Position numbers and translations under genes: made by a program. The notes beneath the pieces are model-generated. The model ran no database searches, was not told the DNA's origin, and saw only the letters and a list, made by a program, of their open reading frames with translations. DNA of 64,000 nt from Deltaproteobacteria bacterium (GTDB lineage: Bacteria; Myxococcota_A; UBA796; CAJQPC01): NCBI GenBank assembly GCA_016717595.1, contig JADKFE010000003.1, positions 62,001-126,000 on the forward strand, written 5' to 3'. Positions within the stretch are counted from its first letter, which is position 1; each line of letters begins with the position of its first letter. Shown here piece after piece: positions 18,320 to 26,013 of this stretch.

Positions 18320-18910
18320 GTGCAGTTGATCCTCGCGTCTACGAGCCCTTGGCGGCGCCAGCTCCTCGCTGCGGTGGGCCTACGCGTAGAGGGCGTGGCG
18401 CCTGGGGTCGCTGAAGAAGAATTTTCGGAGGACCGGCCTGTGGAGCGCGCAATCGGCCTAGCGCGGCTGAAGGCGCAAGCCGTCGCGGCGCGATCTCCTG
18501 GGGCGCTCGTCATCGGCGCGGATCAAGTGGCGCATTTGAACGGAGAAAATTTTGGCAAACCCAAGAACCCTGACGACCACCTGCGGCGCCTTCGCGCGCT
18601 CTGTGGTCGGGGGCACCGCTTGGTGACCGGCGTGGCGCTCATCGGTCCTGGGATAGAGGTGCTGTTCTCCGAGGAGACCGAGGTCGTGTTTCGTTCCGAC
18701 CTGAGCGACGACGAGCTTCACGCCTACGTCTTGACCGGCGAAGGCGCGGGCTGCGCGGGCGGCTACCAGGCCGAGGGGCAAGGGGCCGCGCTCATCGAGC
18801 GGGTCAACGGCGACTGGTTCAACGTCATCGGTCTGCCCGTCCACCGCCTGCTCGGCGCGCTGCGGGGGCTGGGCTGGCGGCCCTTCGGCCTCGGCGAGGC
18901 CCAGCCATGA
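18320..18910 (+). CDS. yceF: Maf family nucleotide pyrophosphatase, YceF type
   Basis: 196 residues. LILASTSPWRRQLL, with Trp in place of the first Arg of STSPRR, matches the YceF/m7GTP subgroup rather than YhdE. The catalytic loop VIGADQVAHLNGENFGKP and the C-terminal CAGGYQAEG...FNVIGLPVHRLL also match the family. Hydrolyses modified nucleoside triphosphates such as 7-methyl-GTP to the monophosphate, cleaning the nucleotide pool. Divergent from the Hsp70-vWA operon across a 128-bp intergenic region. No Shine-Dalgarno sequence; see the adjacent -10 box. Its stop overlaps the ATG of a 20-codon frame that leads into the UDG gene. Confidence 0.85.
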   Translation: MQLILASTSPWRRQLLAAVGLRVEGVAPGVAEEEFSEDRPVERAIGLARLKAQAVAARSPGALVIGADQVAHLNGENFGKPKNPDDHLRRLRALCGRGHRLVTGVALIGPGIEVLFSEETEVVFRSDLSDDELHAYVLTGEGAGCAGGYQAEGQGAALIERVNGDWFNVIGLPVHRLLGALRGLGWRPFGLGEAQP

Positions 18911-18969
18911 GCGCGCTTCGCCTCGCCGTCTTCTCCCAAACCCCCTTCACGAAGCCTGACCCCCGATGA
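18907..18969 (+). CDS. Possible 20-residue coupling ORF between maf and UDG
   Basis: ATG 18907 overlaps the maf stop (ATGA) and its own TGA overlaps the UDG ATG 18966 (ATGA). The peptide begins MSALRLAVFSQTPF. It may be a true small ORF that couples translation of its neighbours, or chance. Confidence 0.25.
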   Translation: MSALRLAVFSQTPFTKPDPR

Positions 18970-20126
18970 CGAGCCCGCTTCAAGACAGCCCGCCCCCGCC
19001 GGGCGACGAGGCCGAGGTGAGCTCGGAGGAGCTGCTTCGGCTGATCATGGATCTTCGTGCGCGTGTGGTCGCGGACGCGGAGCTGGGCCTCGACGCCCGC
19101 CCCGCCGCGCCGAAGGCCGCGCATCGGGTCGATCTTCCGGGCGCTGGGGGTGGTGTCGGGCCCGCGGGGAGGGGAGCGCCCGCCCGCGCTGGGGCTCCAC
19201 GTCCCGCGGCGCCGAGCCCTCGACCGGCCGCCGCCACCCTGCCGCCGCGTACAGCCAGCCCGGCAACCCCGGCCGCCGCCCCGGCCGCCCCGGCTGGGAG
19301 CCTCTTCCGCGCAGAGGAGAAGGGGGGCTGGTCCCGCTTCGCCCAGCGCCCCGCGGAGGCGCCGCCCGCGCCCGCCCCGAGCCCGCCGCCTGGCCCGCTG
19401 TTCTCTCCCGACGGCGCCGCGTTCACCCCCGCGCCGCGCCCCTCGCCGCCTTGGCGCTCGCACCCGTCGCCTCATGCCATGGTCACCGGGGCCTGGGGCT
19501 TCTCGTTGGGGGGCCCTGATGTGCCCGTGGGCAGCCGCGTCGAGGCCGCCGCCGTCGAGCTCCGCGCCGTGCGTGAGGCCATCGGCGACTGCGCCCGCTG
19601 CCGCCTCTGCGAGCAACGAAACCACATCGTCTTTGGCATGGGCAACCCTGACGCGGATCTGGTGATCGTCGGCGAGGGGCCCGGCGCGAACGAAGACGCC
19701 CAAGGTCTGCCGTTTGTCGGCGCCTCCGGCGAGATGCTCGACCGGATGCTCTCGAACGTGCTCAGCCTGAGCCGAGACGAGGTCTACATCCTCAACGTCG
19801 TGAAGTGCCGCCCGCCGAACAACCGCACGCCGGAGCCTGAAGAGATCGCGGCCTGTCGCCCCTTCTTAGATCGCCAGCTCGCGGCGCTGCGCCCCAAGGT
19901 GCTGCTCGCCATGGGCCGCCCGGCGGCGCAGACGCTCTTGGGCACCACACAAGGCATCAACGCTCTGCGCGGCACCTGGAAGGTCTGGGACGGGAAGGTG
20001 CCGCTGATGTCCACCTACCACCCGGCCTACCTGCTGCGTCGCCCCGAAGACAAGGTGAAGACCTTTGAGGACTTGAAGCTGGTGCGGCGCCGTTACGACG
20101 ATCTGGGCGGGCGCCGACGGGCCTGA
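18966..20126 (+). CDS. udg: Family 4 uracil-DNA glycosylase with long disordered N-terminus
   Basis: 386 residues. The catalytic domain occupies ~195-380: Cys209, Cys212 (CARC), Cys281 (KCRPPNNRTP) and Cys297 (ACRPF) form the [4Fe-4S] site of family 4 enzymes; motif A is GEGPGANED (237-245) and the DNA-binding motif is HPAYLLRR (His352). Removes uracil from DNA to start base-excision repair. Residues ~45-175 are Pro/Ala-rich low complexity with no counterpart in the usual ~200-220-residue enzymes. The start overlaps the preceding 20-codon frame; internal starts near Met172 would give the minimal enzyme. Confidence 0.88.
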   Translation: MTSPLQDSPPPPGDEAEVSSEELLRLIMDLRARVVADAELGLDARPAAPKAAHRVDLPGAGGGVGPAGRGAPARAGAPRPAAPSPRPAAATLPPRTASPATPAAAPAAPAGSLFRAEEKGGWSRFAQRPAEAPPAPAPSPPPGPLFSPDGAAFTPAPRPSPPWRSHPSPHAMVTGAWGFSLGGPDVPVGSRVEAAAVELRAVREAIGDCARCRLCEQRNHIVFGMGNPDADLVIVGEGPGANEDAQGLPFVGASGEMLDRMLSNVLSLSRDEVYILNVVKCRPPNNRTPEPEEIAACRPFLDRQLAALRPKVLLAMGRPAAQTLLGTTQGINALRGTWKVWDGKVPLMSTYHPAYLLRRPEDKVKTFEDLKLVRRRYDDLGGRRRA

Positions 20127-20152
20127 GGCCGCCGACGCCACGCCCCCAACGC

Positions 20153-21271
20153 TCAGCGGCGACGGGCCTGGGCGAAGAGATCGGCCATCGTGCCGAGCTG
20201 GCCCTTCTGGGCTTTGCCGCCGCCGACGGGGGCGCTCGGCGCCTCACGCAAGGAGAGGCCGATGCGCTCGCCTTCGACGCTGATCACCCGGGCGCGCACG
20301 GCCTGACCGGCCTGGAACGCCTCGTCGATCTTCTCGACCTTCTCGTACGAGAGCTCACGCGCGGACGCGAGGCCCTCTAAGCCGCCGATGTCAACAAACA
20401 CGCCGAAGTTCATCACCCGGGCCACGACGCCGTCGTAGGTCTGGCCCACGGCGAGCTTGGCCCGCAGGGCGGCGGCGGCGACGCGGCGCTGCTCCTCTAG
20501 AATGGACTTGCGGCTCACCACGGCCTCACGATCCGAGAGCGAGCGGATCTTGAACTCGTAGGTGTTGCCCACGTAGACGTCGAGGTCTTCCCCGGCGTGC
20601 AGGTCGATCTGAGAGCTGGGGCAGAACGCGCGCATGCCCGAGAGCTCGACGATGAAGCCGCCGGTGTTGCGCTCGGTGACCCGGCCCCGCACGGGCAGGC
20701 CCGCGGCGTAGGCCTGCTCCACCTGCAGGCGTGAGGCCTTCGCCGCGCCGCCTCGGGAGAGCTTGGGCACGCCGTCGGCGAGCTCAACGACGCTCGCCTC
20801 GATGGTGTCGCCGACGCCGACGATCATCGCGCCGCTGGCGTCTTGCAGCTCATGCACATCAAGGATCCCTTCAGCTTTGCCTCCGAGATCGATGAACGCC
20901 TCTTTTGACGTGATCCGCACGATCCGCCCGCTGACCTTCGCGCCAGGGCGCAGTCGTTGCCGCGGCACACCCGCCACGGAGGCCATCGCCTGGGCGATCT
21001 CGTCCATTCCCATGCTCAAGAGCGCCTCCAGATCGGACTGGCTCGGCCCATGCGCGTCGGGTTCCTGCGCGCGCGCCACAGGGCCTCGCGCCGCAGACTG
21101 GAGATCCGCAGATCGCGCCGCGCCAGCGTCTCGCTGAAGCTCGGCCTCAAGCCCGCCCAAAAGCGGCGCCGTGTTGGGGCCGCGCTCTTGGGCCTCGTTT
21201 CCCTGAGAAGGGGTGTTGGAGGCGGATTTTCTCAGGAGCGTGTTCTTGGGGTCGGGCCGGGGCGGCGCCAT
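20153..21271 (-). CDS. Triple S1-domain RNA-binding protein
   Basis: 372 residues. A charged, Ala/Pro-rich N-terminus (1-100) precedes three S1 OB folds at ~107-175 (GAKVSGRIVRITSKEAFIDL), ~190-265 (VRGRVTERNTGGFIVEL...FCPSSQIDL) and ~275-345 (GQTYDGVVARVMNFGVFVDI...GLSLREAP). The second and third resemble ribosomal protein S1 repeats, but the protein is shorter than housekeeping S1 (4-6 domains), so a role in mRNA binding or translation is inferred only. GAGG lies 6 nt before the ATG. It is divergent from csrA, another RNA-binding regulator, across 188 bp. Convergent end with UDG. Confidence 0.82.
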   Translation of the reverse strand: MAPPRPDPKNTLLRKSASNTPSQGNEAQERGPNTAPLLGGLEAELQRDAGAARSADLQSAARGPVARAQEPDAHGPSQSDLEALLSMGMDEIAQAMASVAGVPRQRLRPGAKVSGRIVRITSKEAFIDLGGKAEGILDVHELQDASGAMIVGVGDTIEASVVELADGVPKLSRGGAAKASRLQVEQAYAAGLPVRGRVTERNTGGFIVELSGMRAFCPSSQIDLHAGEDLDVYVGNTYEFKIRSLSDREAVVSRKSILEEQRRVAAAALRAKLAVGQTYDGVVARVMNFGVFVDIGGLEGLASARELSYEKVEKIDEAFQAGQAVRARVISVEGERIGLSLREAPSAPVGGGKAQKGQLGTMADLFAQARRR

Positions 21272-21343
21272 GGATGACCTCGGGACGTTGGGGCGATCAC
21301 CGCCATTGCAGCGGTGCAGGAAGTCTGAACCTATCGGGGTTCG

Positions 21344-21371
21344 TTGCGGCTGGTGACTCGCGTGGTATCTT
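21344..21371 (+). promoter_or_regulatory. Candidate csrA promoter
   Basis: TTGCGG (21344-21349), 16-bp spacer, TATCTT (21366-21371) with TGG directly upstream (extended -10). Predicted start near 21378 gives an ~82-nt csrA leader. Confidence 0.4.
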
Positions 21372-21445
21372 GTACTTGAGGTGCGGCGCAGGCGCGACTG
21401 GGGTCGTGAAGGCGCGCACCCTGGGGCGCAGGATAACCCCTCAGT

Positions 21446-21455
21446 CCAAGGAGTC
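21446..21455 (+). promoter_or_regulatory. Ribosome binding site of csrA overlapping a CsrA-like site
   Basis: CCAAGGAGTC places AAGGAG 6 nt before the ATG and fits the core CA(A/G)GGA(N)G of CsrA sites. Further GGA triplets lie at 21431-21433 and 21457-21459. The arrangement suggests negative autoregulation as known for csrA elsewhere. Confidence 0.35.
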
Positions 21456-21459
21456 CGGA

Positions 21460-21711
21460 ATGCTCGTGCTCACGCAGAAAGAAGGAGAGATTCTCCAGGT
21501 TGGTAAGGACGTTCGAATCTTCATCAAGCGCATCAAGGGCAACTGGGTTCGCCTGTGCATCGACGCTCCCAAGGAGGTTGAGCTCAAGCGTATCCCGGCG
21601 CCAAAGGTCGATGATGAAGACGCGGCGCCGATGATGACGGCGCCGATGTCGGCCGCAGAGGAGCTCGCGGACACGGAGCGACGCGTGCTCCGAATGGCGC
21701 GCCGCCGCTGA
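21460..21711 (+). CDS. csrA: CsrA-family translational regulator with extended tail
   Basis: 83 residues. Residues 1-46 match CsrA: MLVLTQKEGEILQVG, RIKGNWVRLCIDAPKEVELKR, including Arg44 of the RNA-binding surface; residue 6 is Gln where Arg/Lys is usual. The dimer binds GGA in mRNA leaders and hairpin loops and blocks ribosome loading. The tail after residue 46 (PAPKVDDEDAAPMMTAPMSA...ERRVLRMARRR) is longer than usual (families average ~60-70 residues) and ends in a basic cluster. No flagellar neighbours or fliW. It precedes a strongly structured intergenic region. Confidence 0.85.
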   Translation: MLVLTQKEGEILQVGKDVRIFIKRIKGNWVRLCIDAPKEVELKRIPAPKVDDEDAAPMMTAPMSAAEELADTERRVLRMARRR

Positions 21712-21805
21712 GCGAGGTTTTACGGGGTGGAAGGGCCCGCGATCTACGGACGCGGGCCAACCTCGCCGAGCGGTCTTCACTCGGCTAAACGTCAGCGGCG
21801 CTGAC
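21712..21805 (+). ncRNA. Three consecutive stem-loops between csrA and queA
   Basis: (1) Outer arm GCGAGGTT (21712-21719) pairs with AACCTCGC (21759-21766), and inner arm GGCCCGCG (21734-21741) with CGCGGGCC (21751-21758). That is 16 perfect base pairs with a 14-nt bulge on the 5' side only and a 9-nt apical loop ATCTACGGA. (2) GCCGAG (21765-21770) pairs with CTCGGC (21780-21785), overlapping the first stem by 2 nt. (3) GTCAGC (21791-21796), loop GGC, GCTGAC (21800-21805), ending 1 nt before the queA GTG. No T-run follows, so this is not a plain terminator; a leader element for queA or a processed sRNA is possible. Confidence 0.5.
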
Positions 21806-21806
21806 G

Positions 21807-22844
21807 GTGGACCCTTTGCCTCTGAACCTCGCTGACTACACCTTCGAGCTCCCTGAGTCGCTGATCGCCACAGCTCCCCCGGCGGCGCGAGATGGGGCTC
21901 GGATGTTGGTGTTGGGCGCCGCAGAGCCTCACCAACAAATCGTTGACCTCCCCGATCGGCTCAACCCGGGCGATCTCCTCGTGGTGAACGACACGCGGGT
22001 GCTTCGTTGTCGACTCCACTTGGAGCGGGCGTCCGGCGGTCAGGTCGAGGTGCTGTTGCTGCGCGCGGACGCCGAGGTTGTGCCCGCGCTGGTGCGCCCG
22101 GCGAAGAAGCTCAAGATCGGCGAGCGCCTGGGCCTGCCCGGCGCGGGCCCCGACGACACGCGCGGGGTGATCATCGAGGGCAGGGCAGGGGACGGCACCC
22201 TGCTCGTTCGCCCGCTCCCCGATCCGGCGAGCCTGATGGCCGAGCGCGGTGAGCTGCCCCTGCCGCCTTATCTTCACCGGGACGCCGGGCCTGAAGACGA
22301 CGAGCGTTACCAGACCGTCTTCGCCGCCCACGACGGCGCCGTCGCCGCGCCGACGGCGGGGCTGCACCTCAGCGACGCCTTGCTCGCGCGTCTCGCCGAG
22401 CGCGGCGTCGGCCTCGCCCGGATCACGCTTCACGTCGGCCAAGGCACGTTTCAGCCCTTGCGTGAAGAAGATCTCGCCCGCGGCGCGCTCCACGCCGAGC
22501 GGTACGAGATCTCCGCTGAGACCGCCGCCGCCGTCGCCGCCTGTCGCGCGCGCGGCGGGCGGGTGATCGCTGTGGGCACCACGAGCTTACGCGCCTTGGA
22601 GTCCGCCGCCGAGCCCGATGGGCGCCTGCGGGTGGGCCCTGGGGAGACGACGCTCTTCGTGCGCGAAGGTTATCGCCCCCGGGTCATCTCCGGCCTGCTC
22701 ACCAACTTCCATCTCCCTCAAACCAGCCTCCTCATGCTCGTCTGCGCCCTCGGCGGCCGGGAGCGTGTGCTCGGCGCCTATCAAGAGGCCATCCGTCATG
22801 GCTACCGCTTCTACTCCTACGGCGACGCGATGCTGCTCTTATGA
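21807..22844 (+). CDS. queA: tRNA preQ1 ribosyltransferase-isomerase QueA
   Basis: 345 residues, full length. Transfers and isomerises the ribosyl moiety of S-adenosylmethionine onto preQ1 in tRNA to make epoxyqueuosine. Family features: YTFELPESLIATAPPAARDGARML at the N-terminus (shown here in part by YTFELPESLIA), GDLLVVNDTRVLR, HVGQGTFQPLREED, HAERYEI and TNFHLPQTSLLMLVCALGG. GTG start with no Shine-Dalgarno sequence; a 6-bp stem-loop occupies that position. tgt overlaps its 3' end. The queA-tgt-yajC-secD-secF order is conserved in many bacteria. Confidence 0.95.
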   Translation: MDPLPLNLADYTFELPESLIATAPPAARDGARMLVLGAAEPHQQIVDLPDRLNPGDLLVVNDTRVLRCRLHLERASGGQVEVLLLRADAEVVPALVRPAKKLKIGERLGLPGAGPDDTRGVIIEGRAGDGTLLVRPLPDPASLMAERGELPLPPYLHRDAGPEDDERYQTVFAAHDGAVAAPTAGLHLSDALLARLAERGVGLARITLHVGQGTFQPLREEDLARGALHAERYEISAETAAAVAACRARGGRVIAVGTTSLRALESAAEPDGRLRVGPGETTLFVREGYRPRVISGLLTNFHLPQTSLLMLVCALGGRERVLGAYQEAIRHGYRFYSYGDAMLLL

Positions 22845-23985
22845 GCTCGTCGCCCAGGCGGGGAAGGCGCGGCTAGGGCGTTTGCACCTGCCGCACGGCG
22901 TCGTTCCCACCCCGGCGTTTATGCCCGTCGGCACGGCGGGCTCGGTCAAAGGCCTCACCCCTGAAGAGGTGTGGGACGTCGGCGCGTCGATGATCCTCGC
23001 CAACACCTTTCACCTCTGGGTGCGCCCGGGCGCGGATCTTGTGCAGCGCCTCGGCGGCCTGCACAAGATGATGGGCTGGACGGGGCCGATCCTCACCGAC
23101 TCCGGCGGCTTTCAGGCGTTCTCGTTCCGTGAGAAGGCCAAGGCCCAAGAGGACGGCGTGAAGTTCCTCTCGGCCTTCGACCGCCAGTGGCGTTTTATGA
23201 GCCCGGAGATCTGCGTCGGCCTGCAAGAGACCCTCGGCGTAGACGTCGCCATGGCCCTTGATGAGTGCATCGCCCACCCCACCGAGCGCCGGAAGGTGCT
23301 GGCGTCTACTCAACGCACGACACGCTGGCTGCACCGCTGCCTCGCCGCGCGGAAGGCGCCAGAGCAGACCGCGCTCTTCGGCATCGTCCAGGGCGGCTTT
23401 GAGGCGGATCTCCGCTTGGAGCACACAAAGACGCTCAGCGCTTTAGATCTCGACGGATACGCCATCGGAGGCCTCTCCGTGGGAGAGACCGCAGAGGAGC
23501 GTGAGCGGATGGTGGCCTTGTGCGCCGACGCGCTGCCCGCCCACAAAGTCCGATACCTGATGGGTGTGGGCTACCCGATAGACATCGTAGAGGCCGTGAT
23601 TAGAGGAGTGGACCTCTTCGACTGCGTGCTCCCGACACGCACCGCGCGCTTCGGCTACCTCTTCACTGAGAAGGGGAGATTGGCCATCAAGCACGCGGCG
23701 CATCGGGAAGACTCGCGCCCTATCGAAGATGGATGCCCATGTTATACGTGCCGGTCTTTCTCGCGGGCCTACCTGCGCCACCTTCACCAAAGCGGCGAGC
23801 TGCTCGCACCTCGCCTGTTCACCCTACACAACCTCGCCTTCTATCAGCGCCTCATGGCCCGACTTCGCGACGCGATCGCGGAGGGCCCCGAGGCGCTGGA
23901 GTCGCTTCGCCTCCAAGCGAAACGTTGGCAAGAGCCTTACCGGGACGATCCCGAGGACAGCCATGACCCCCTCTCTCGCCGCTGA
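22798..23985 (+). CDS. tgt: tRNA-guanine transglycosylase
   Basis: 395 residues. Exchanges guanine 34 for preQ1 in tRNAs with GUN anticodons. Catalytic Asp in TDSGGFQAFSF, nucleophile region VGYPIDIVEAV and DCVLPTRTARFG, zinc site CPCYTC...YLRHLHQ. The start is uncertain: ATG 22798, with AGAGG 10 nt upstream, overlaps queA by 47 nt and adds ~20 residues before the usual beginning (ELVAQAGKARLGRLHLPHG). No ATG/GTG/TTG lies nearer. Two adjacent proteins of one pathway, so translational coupling is plausible. Confidence 0.93.
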   Translation: MATASTPTATRCCSYELVAQAGKARLGRLHLPHGVVPTPAFMPVGTAGSVKGLTPEEVWDVGASMILANTFHLWVRPGADLVQRLGGLHKMMGWTGPILTDSGGFQAFSFREKAKAQEDGVKFLSAFDRQWRFMSPEICVGLQETLGVDVAMALDECIAHPTERRKVLASTQRTTRWLHRCLAARKAPEQTALFGIVQGGFEADLRLEHTKTLSALDLDGYAIGGLSVGETAEERERMVALCADALPAHKVRYLMGVGYPIDIVEAVIRGVDLFDCVLPTRTARFGYLFTEKGRLAIKHAAHREDSRPIEDGCPCYTCRSFSRAYLRHLHQSGELLAPRLFTLHNLAFYQRLMARLRDAIAEGPEALESLRLQAKRWQEPYRDDPEDSHDPLSRR

Positions 23986-24304
23986 GCCGCCGATGGTGCT
24001 GATGCAGCTCGCCCAAGACGCGGGCCCCATGGGCGCGCTCTCGTCATTCATGCCGATCTTGCTTGTGGTCGGCATCTTCTACTTCATGGTCATCCGGCCC
24101 CAGAACCAGGCCAAAGATGAGCACCAGAAGATGCTCTCGTCGCTCAAGAAGGGCGACGAGGTGGTCACCGACGGCGGGCTCATCGCGGCGGTGGTCGAGG
24201 TCGGCGACGGCTTCGTTCGTCTGGAGATCGCCCCGGCGGTGATCGCGAAGGTCGCCTTGGACGCGGTTCGTGCCCGGCGTAAGGCCGCCGGGGAGGCCGC
24301 ATGA
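23963..24304 (+). CDS. yajC: Preprotein translocase subunit YajC
   Basis: 113 residues from ATG 23963 (overlapping tgt by 23 nt) or 103 from ATG 23993. One transmembrane segment (FMPILLVVGIFYFMVI) ending RPQNQAKDEHQKML, then the small cytoplasmic domain SLKKGDEVVTDGGLIAAVVEV. Accessory of the SecDF complex that aids SecYEG export. The stop overlaps the secD start as ATGA. Confidence 0.93.
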   Translation: MTPSLAAEPPMVLMQLAQDAGPMGALSSFMPILLVVGIFYFMVIRPQNQAKDEHQKMLSSLKKGDEVVTDGGLIAAVVEVGDGFVRLEIAPAVIAKVALDAVRARRKAAGEAA

Positions 24305-26004
24305 GCGGGAGCTGGTGGTTCCGGTTCGCCGTCGTCCTCTTCGCGCTTCTGGGCTCGGCGTGGGTGTTGGCCCCGAACTTCATCACGACGCCTGAGGGCC
24401 AAGAGCCGTCAGGCGTCGCGGCGTTTCTGCCCAACACCGCGCTGAACAAGGGCCTCGACATCGTCGGCGGCCTCGACATCACGCTGCAGGTCGGGGTGGA
24501 CGAGGCCGTGCTCTCTAGCGTCGGCCGCGACGTGCAGACCGTGCGCGACGCCGCCGAGCGTGAGGGCATCGTGCTCACCGGTGCGCGGAAGGCCCGAGGC
24601 CAGGCGGTCTTGGAGCTGCAGATCGGCGCCGAGACGACGATTGAGGCCCTGCGCGCGTTCCTCTCGGCGCGTTTCCCGGGCTACACCTACGTCGGCACCC
24701 TCGACGGCGAGACCGGCCAGTGGCACCGCTTTGAGCCGACGGATCAAGAGCGCGCGGAGATCTCCCAGCGCGCCGTCGAGCAGGCGGTCGAGACCCTCCG
24801 CAGCCGCATCGACGCCACGGGCGTCAAAGAGCCCAACATCGTCCGCAAAGGCGCGGACCAGATCAACATCCAGCTCCCCGGTGAGGTGGATCCCGACGTC
24901 GCCCGGCAGCTCATCGGCACCACCGCCGTCCTGGAGTTCTACCTCGTCGATGAGGAGTTCCAGATGGCGGCCCTGGACCAGGCGCTCGTGGCCGCGAAGG
25001 CCGCGGTGCCCGAGGCCGAGTACAACGACGACCGCGCGCTGAACGAGTGGCTCGTCGAGAACGGCCGCGTGCCCGGCGAGAACCGGGTGATGTGGGAGTA
25101 CGAGACCGTGGGCGGCGTGAAGGCGCGCACGACGCCGTATGTGCTCAAGGATCGGGTGATCCTCACCGGAGATGACGTCAACGACGCCGCGACGTCGATG
25201 GACCAGTACAACCAGCCCGAGACGATCCTCGAGTTTAAGCCCGGCGGCGCCGTGATCTTCGGCGACGTCACCGGCGAGAACGTCGGCAAACGCTTCGCCA
25301 TCGTGCTCGACGGCGAGGTGCGCTCGGCGCCGGTCATCCGTGACCGCATCGCCGGAGGCCGGGCCTCGATCTCCATGGGCTCGGGCAACATCGACCTCGC
25401 CATGGCCGATGCGCGGATGTTGGCGATGGTGCTGCGCACGGGCGCCTTGCCCGCGCCGCTGAACATCGCTGAGGAGCGCACCGTCGGCCCCCAGCTCGGC
25501 GCTGACGCCATCGCCGCCGCGGTCAACGCGACGCTCATCGGCTCGGTGCTCGTCGTGCTCTACATGCTGCTCCGCTACAAGGTGAGCGGCGTGGTGGCCA
25601 ACGTCTGCCTCACGCTGAACGTGCTCTGCGGCCTCTCGGCCTTGGGCCTGCTCGGCGCGACGCTCACCCTGCCCGGCATCTGCGGCATCGCGCTCACCGT
25701 CGGCATGGCCGTAGACGCGAACATCATCATCTACGAGCGTATCCGCGAAGAGATGGCCATCGGAAAGTCCGCCGCGGCCGCGCTCGTCGCCGGCTACGAC
25801 AACGCCTTCTCCGCGGTCATCGACTCCAACCTCACCACCGCCATCGCCGGGGTGGTGCTCTACAGCTACGGCACTGGGCCCATCAAGGGCTTCGCGGTGA
25901 CTCTGCTCATCGGCATCGCCAGCACCCTGTTCACCGCCATCTTCGTCAGCCGCACGTTGATGGATCTCGCCGTGCGTCGCGTCAGCGCGCGCGCGTTGTT
26001 GTAG
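24301..26004 (+). CDS. secD: Protein translocase subunit SecD
   Basis: 567 residues. N-terminal transmembrane segment, GLDIVGGLDITLQV (D1 motif), large periplasmic P1 domain with VEQAVETLRSRIDATGVKEP, then RND-type five-helix bundle (LPAPLNIAEERTVGPQLG, GICGIALTVGMAVDANIIIY, ERIREE). Uses the proton gradient to pull exported chains into the periplasm. Overlaps yajC by 4 nt; secF starts 9 nt after its stop. Confidence 0.96.
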   Translation: MSGSWWFRFAVVLFALLGSAWVLAPNFITTPEGQEPSGVAAFLPNTALNKGLDIVGGLDITLQVGVDEAVLSSVGRDVQTVRDAAEREGIVLTGARKARGQAVLELQIGAETTIEALRAFLSARFPGYTYVGTLDGETGQWHRFEPTDQERAEISQRAVEQAVETLRSRIDATGVKEPNIVRKGADQINIQLPGEVDPDVARQLIGTTAVLEFYLVDEEFQMAALDQALVAAKAAVPEAEYNDDRALNEWLVENGRVPGENRVMWEYETVGGVKARTTPYVLKDRVILTGDDVNDAATSMDQYNQPETILEFKPGGAVIFGDVTGENVGKRFAIVLDGEVRSAPVIRDRIAGGRASISMGSGNIDLAMADARMLAMVLRTGALPAPLNIAEERTVGPQLGADAIAAAVNATLIGSVLVVLYMLLRYKVSGVVANVCLTLNVLCGLSALGLLGATLTLPGICGIALTVGMAVDANIIIYERIREEMAIGKSAAAALVAGYDNAFSAVIDSNLTTAIAGVVLYSYGTGPIKGFAVTLLIGIASTLFTAIFVSRTLMDLAVRRVSARALL

Positions 26005-26013
26005 GAGGCGCCC

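Noticed and set aside
21712..21806. preQ1 riboswitch before queA
   Set aside because: The compact preQ1 aptamer pattern with its A-rich tail is not present; the stems here are long and GC-rich.
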